In this document: positions 7,491 through 10,101 of the stretch, piece by piece | Layout of the letters: each line of letters opens with the position of its first letter | Position numbering within the stretch: position 1 is the stretch's first letter | Program-made: the position numbers and the translations under genes | Notes under the pieces: model-generated | What the model was told of the DNA's origin: nothing | The model's database searches: none | The model's input: the letters and a program-made list of their open reading frames with translations, nothing else | Assembly (NCBI GenBank): GCA_027596945.1 | Contig: JADGJH010001416.1 | Location: 1-10,101, forward strand | Length of the DNA: 10,101 nt | Reading direction: 5' to 3' | Origin: Physocladia obscura | Taxonomy: Eukaryota > Chytridiomycota > Chytridiomycetes > Chytridiales > Chytriomycetaceae

Positions 7491-8135
7491 TAAATAAAAG
7501 GAGTTGAGCTTTTAGGCAACAACAAATTAATTCTGTTTAAATTTATGTCATAAACTAATCAAGAATTTGTCAAAATTCATCAAATTTTATTTTAAAATTA
7601 AAAATCAAAAATCCTTTTTTGTACTGCTTCAATTTCCTTATTATTATCAAGGCTGATTTGTTGTCCAAAAATAGCATAGAAATTTGATTGCCAAATGTCA
7701 GCAAAAATCTACAATCAATATCAATCATCACATTTTCTTGCATCACAACAGACCATGCAACTAAAAATCCATCTGCACATGCTTGACTCATTGGAAATCC
7801 AGCCAATAGAAGCATGGTACAAATTGTTGTTTCATTTGTTATACAAAATTTTTAATAACTTCATTGTGCTTTGATTGGTGTAGACAATAAAAACTACTGA
7901 TGCAAATTTTGAATTATTTTTAAATGTAGCTTTATAAGTAAAAGTTTGCAGCATTGAAGCAGATCTTAACATGGCTGGAAAATTTTTTAAAACAACTAGG
8001 CTTGGTGATAAAGGTTGTGGTTGTAGTAGCACTGAATTATTTGAAAATAACTGGCAAAAATTGTTTTTGAAAAAGATTTTTTGGGCGAAAGTGGCCTTAA
8101 GGTTTTATTTTTATATGAAAAAAAGATAAACTTAC
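7491..8135. other. AT-rich region without a confident gene
   Basis: Minus-strand frames at 8032-7832 and 7815-7570 are consecutive and protein-like. The first contains FPAMLRSASMLQTFTYKATF and the second ADGFLVAWSVVMQENVMIDI. The plus strand at 7971-8129 is open for 52 codons from an ATG. None shows a known motif, and the frames overlap each other, so at most one is real. It could be part of the same minus-strand gene or relic as 8136-8500. Confidence 0.35.
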
Positions 8136-8500
8136 ACTGCAATGTTTCTTCAACAAAATTGTCAAATCTAGATGCATAATTTTGATAATTTTGATTCTGG
8201 GCATTGCCATATTTGTTTTGTACTGTCTTTATCATCTTCATTCTCACTTTCACTTTTGCCATTTTCCTCCTCAATAACTGTACAATCATTATTTGCAATA
8301 TTGGGCTCATCTTCTTCATCTGTGTCATTCCAGGGATATTCTTTTCCAATTTGCTCAATTTCAAATTGGTCTTGATGATTGTCTTCAAATCCATCGAAGT
8401 TTGTATCAAACTGATTGTTTTTGTCAAAGCCATCAAAACTGCTGTCATAGCTGTTTTTGAAATAGTGAGCACAAGTGTTAGATTTAAGAAATAAAATGTA
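8136..8500 (-). other. Possible minus-strand exon encoding an acidic protein segment, perhaps decayed
   Basis: One minus frame is open for 110 codons (8500 down to 8171) without an ATG. It is strongly acidic, with DTDEEDEP and SESENEDDKD, and has repeated FDGF/FDTNF/FDGFE elements. An acceptor-like TTTCAAAAACAG ends at 8451. A strong donor, GTAAGT, begins at 8135. The acidic frame hits TAG at 8170-8168, 32 nt before that donor; a neighbouring frame reads through as YASRFDNFVEETLQ. This would fit a real exon broken by one indel. The longest minus ORF here (170 codons, another frame) is K/M/I-rich and is probably its shadow. No family is recognised. Confidence 0.35.
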
Positions 8501-8768
8501 TTATACAAACCGAATAGATGTTAAATAATATTTAATAGAATTGGAAATAGAAGTTGTTGTAAGTGCTCTTTATTTTTGCATAATAGTTTTTCACATAAAA
8601 AAACTCTGTTCAATCTGTTGTGAGATTTTTTTGTTTAATTGCCATTGTTTTCATTTGTAATCTACCAAATTCAAATCAGAGAAATAAGGAGAGAAAAAAA
8701 CTAAATAATTCCAGTTTCATCAGAATTTTTTGTGGGTTTTTGTGAATTTTTGCATTATCAATTGTTAT

Positions 8769-8791
8769 AAATTAGATTGCTAATCTAATTT
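8769..8791. repeat. Perfect 10-bp inverted repeat with 3-nt loop
   Basis: AAATTAGATT (8769-8778) and AATCTAATTT (8782-8791) are exact reverse complements separated by GCT. AT-rich hairpins arise by chance, but a 10-bp perfect stem with a 3-nt loop is tight. No run of T typical of a bacterial terminator context applies here, since this is eukaryotic DNA. Confidence 0.75.
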
Positions 8792-9280
8792 TTTCTTGAA
8801 CTTTCTAGAAATTTCCCAAGCCTTCTATTAACTCCAAAGACCTAAAAACAATTCAAGCAATTTCCAACAACTTTCCAACCATTTTTCTTTCTAAGTGTCT
8901 TTTATTTTTTGTTTCTCTTTTTCATTCCGCTTCAAAAACTACTTAAATTCAACTCTTTCATTTCTTTATTATTGGCTGTTGAAGTTTCAATGACTCTGTG
9001 GTGAGAGTTAATGGAATAACAAATAATGCAAACAAAAATAAAATTTTATTATCATTATTTTGGTCCAAATTAATTAAAAAAATAAATAAATAGTTTTATT
9101 ATGGCATTCACAGGAGGCAGCGCTGATGCTTGATGTGCCTGGTGCTGTGTGCATGAACCTGGCTGTTTTTGTTTTGGTTTTTATAGTTTATTTAAAATAA
9201 AAATCTAATTAATTGAGAAAACAAAAACAAACAAAAATGGCCACATAACATCAGTGTTTGCCTACAAGGATTAACTGTGA

Positions 9281-9426
9281 TGCACGCAGTGCACAGATAT
9301 CTGTCAGGTGACAGAGCTGGCAGTGGCTTGTAACTTAAATCAGAAACATGCACTTTCAAAACCCACCATCAAACTGATGGCCTTGGATATGGATTTCTGG
9401 CTGCTCCAAACATACAAAAGTATCCA
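9281..9426. repeat. Cluster of short inverted repeats
   Basis: In under 150 nt there are four tight elements. TGCAC/GTGCA spans 9281-9293. The 12-nt palindrome ACAGATATCTGT lies at 9293-9304. CTGTCA-GG-TGACAG spans 9301-9314 and overlaps the palindrome. CCATCA-AAC-TGATGG spans 9366-9380. A wider pair, TGGATA (9384-9389) and TATCCA (9421-9426), encloses the right side. The patch is richer in G and C than its flanks. It could be a structured RNA, part of a short non-autonomous element, or a remnant. Confidence 0.6.
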
Positions 9427-9786
9427 TAGGTGTGTGAAAGAAGATTTTGTGTTACAAACAGGCACTTTGCAACAGCCCCAGTAGTTTGTTCCTTTATATA
9501 TGCAAATTAGTGTTTTCAGTGTTTCAGGATAAGTATTTATTATTTATCAAAAAAAATATTTTTTCTGTCTGTTCCATTCACATTGAAAACAGCTGTAATC
9601 TGTATTTTTATTTTGCCTTATCTCCTATTTATTAGAGTCATGTATTTTGTAGAAATTATTTTATATAATTCTATTAATTATCAAATGGTGTTGAGAAAAA
9701 ATTTAAGAGACTGTTTCCAGTAGGAAAAACTTCAATCTCCATTTGAAATTTCAGCATCTTTTTGATTTCTGTTTTGAGTGCACAAA

Positions 9787-9978
9787 ATGCCACCCAAACC
9801 CAAGCAGGTGCCTGACAAGCAGCAGCTTTAACAGAAGAAGAAGAGACAACCCCTAAAGGTAAATGTCAATGTGGATCATGAAGGAGGCTACATGTTGAAA
9901 TCTGCATTACTCTGTGGTGGAGTACATGAGACAAAACCCAAAATAAACCCTAATATCATTTTATTCCAATACACATAA
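9787..9978 (+). pseudogene. Lysine-rich frame broken by one stop, possible gene start or retrocopy fragment
   Basis: ATG 9787 in an AAAATG context begins MPPKPKQVPDKQQL and then TAA at 9829-9831. The same frame continues open for 48 codons to TAA 9976-9978, starting QKKKRQPLK and later GGYMLKSALLCGGVHETK. A TTTCAG lies about 35 nt upstream, where a nematode trans-splice acceptor could sit. One base change would remove the internal stop. No family is recognised; the MPPK start resembles several basic ribosome-associated proteins, but that is too short to name one. Confidence 0.25.
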
Positions 9979-10101
9979 AGAAATGATAAGTTTATTCTCC
10001 AGGAATAGTAACAACTTTTGGTTTATTATTTATAAATAAACACAAACTATTAATAAAGTTATAAAGTCATTATTTAAAGTATTTTGTTAGATTTAAGAAT
10101 A
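9979..10101. other. AT-rich right edge
   Basis: Only A/T-rich DNA with an AATAAA near 10035 is visible. Nothing further can be supported. Confidence 0.5.

Larger units (their letters stand above)
8506..9786. other. AT-rich intergenic DNA
   Basis: No coding region is supported. The one plus frame of 62 codons (9447-9635) is F/S/Y-rich with no motif and looks like chance in T-rich DNA. The region contains a perfect hairpin (8769-8791) and a less AT-rich patch with clustered inverted repeats (about 9240-9430), listed separately. Confidence 0.6.

Noticed and set aside
7996..8508. 170-codon minus-strand ORF, K/M/I-rich
   Set aside because: The overlapping acidic frame has a much less AT-driven composition; the long ORF looks like its shadow, apart from the last part before the donor.
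1..10101. CRISPR arrays, rRNA, prokaryotic operons or phage genes
   Set aside because: No spaced direct repeats, no rRNA-like conserved blocks and no ribosome-binding-site-led gene packing; split genes mark the DNA as eukaryotic.

Overview
The window looks like nuclear DNA from an AT-rich invertebrate, most likely a nematode or similar animal. It has short GT-AG introns (about 48, 56 and 84 nt), acceptors of the TTTCTTTCAG type, long T- and A-rich spacers, an animal-type DDE transposon relic, and no operon-like packing. The phylum is an inference from gene style. No sequence here proves it.

Layout, left to right. (1) 2-1902, plus strand: a three-exon gene, cut by the left edge, encoding a fused pseudouridine-5'-phosphate glycosidase and PfkB-family pseudouridine kinase. 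This is the one gene whose function can be read with confidence. The kinase half makes pseudouridine 5'-phosphate and the glycosidase half splits it to uracil and ribose 5-phosphate, so one polypeptide holds the whole breakdown route. (2) 1903-4041: spacer with several protein-like islands (2183-2422, 2686-2938, 2995-3261) that cannot be joined into a confident gene. (3) 4042-5313, plus strand: an unrecognised low-complexity protein with an arginine/glutamate coiled region and one CCHC zinc knuckle. It probably has one 84-nt intron with no stop codon. If that intron is left in, it reads as a false or alternative transmembrane segment. (4) 5314-6360: a T-rich tail, a possible polyadenylation signal, and two short competing frames. 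(5) 6360-7490, plus strand: a decayed Tc1/mariner-superfamily transposon whose helix-turn-helix, two catalytic Asp positions and catalytic Glu can still be found across several frames. (6) 7491-10101: AT-rich DNA with no confident gene. It holds an acidic minus-strand frame (8171-8500), a perfect 10-bp hairpin (8769-8791), a cluster of short inverted repeats (9281-9426) and a lysine-rich frame broken by one stop (9787-9978).

The two intact genes share a strand but show no functional link. The most unusual items are the stopless intron of the zinc-knuckle gene, the rebuilding of a catalytic Asn codon across an intron in the first gene, and the inverted-repeat cluster near the right end.
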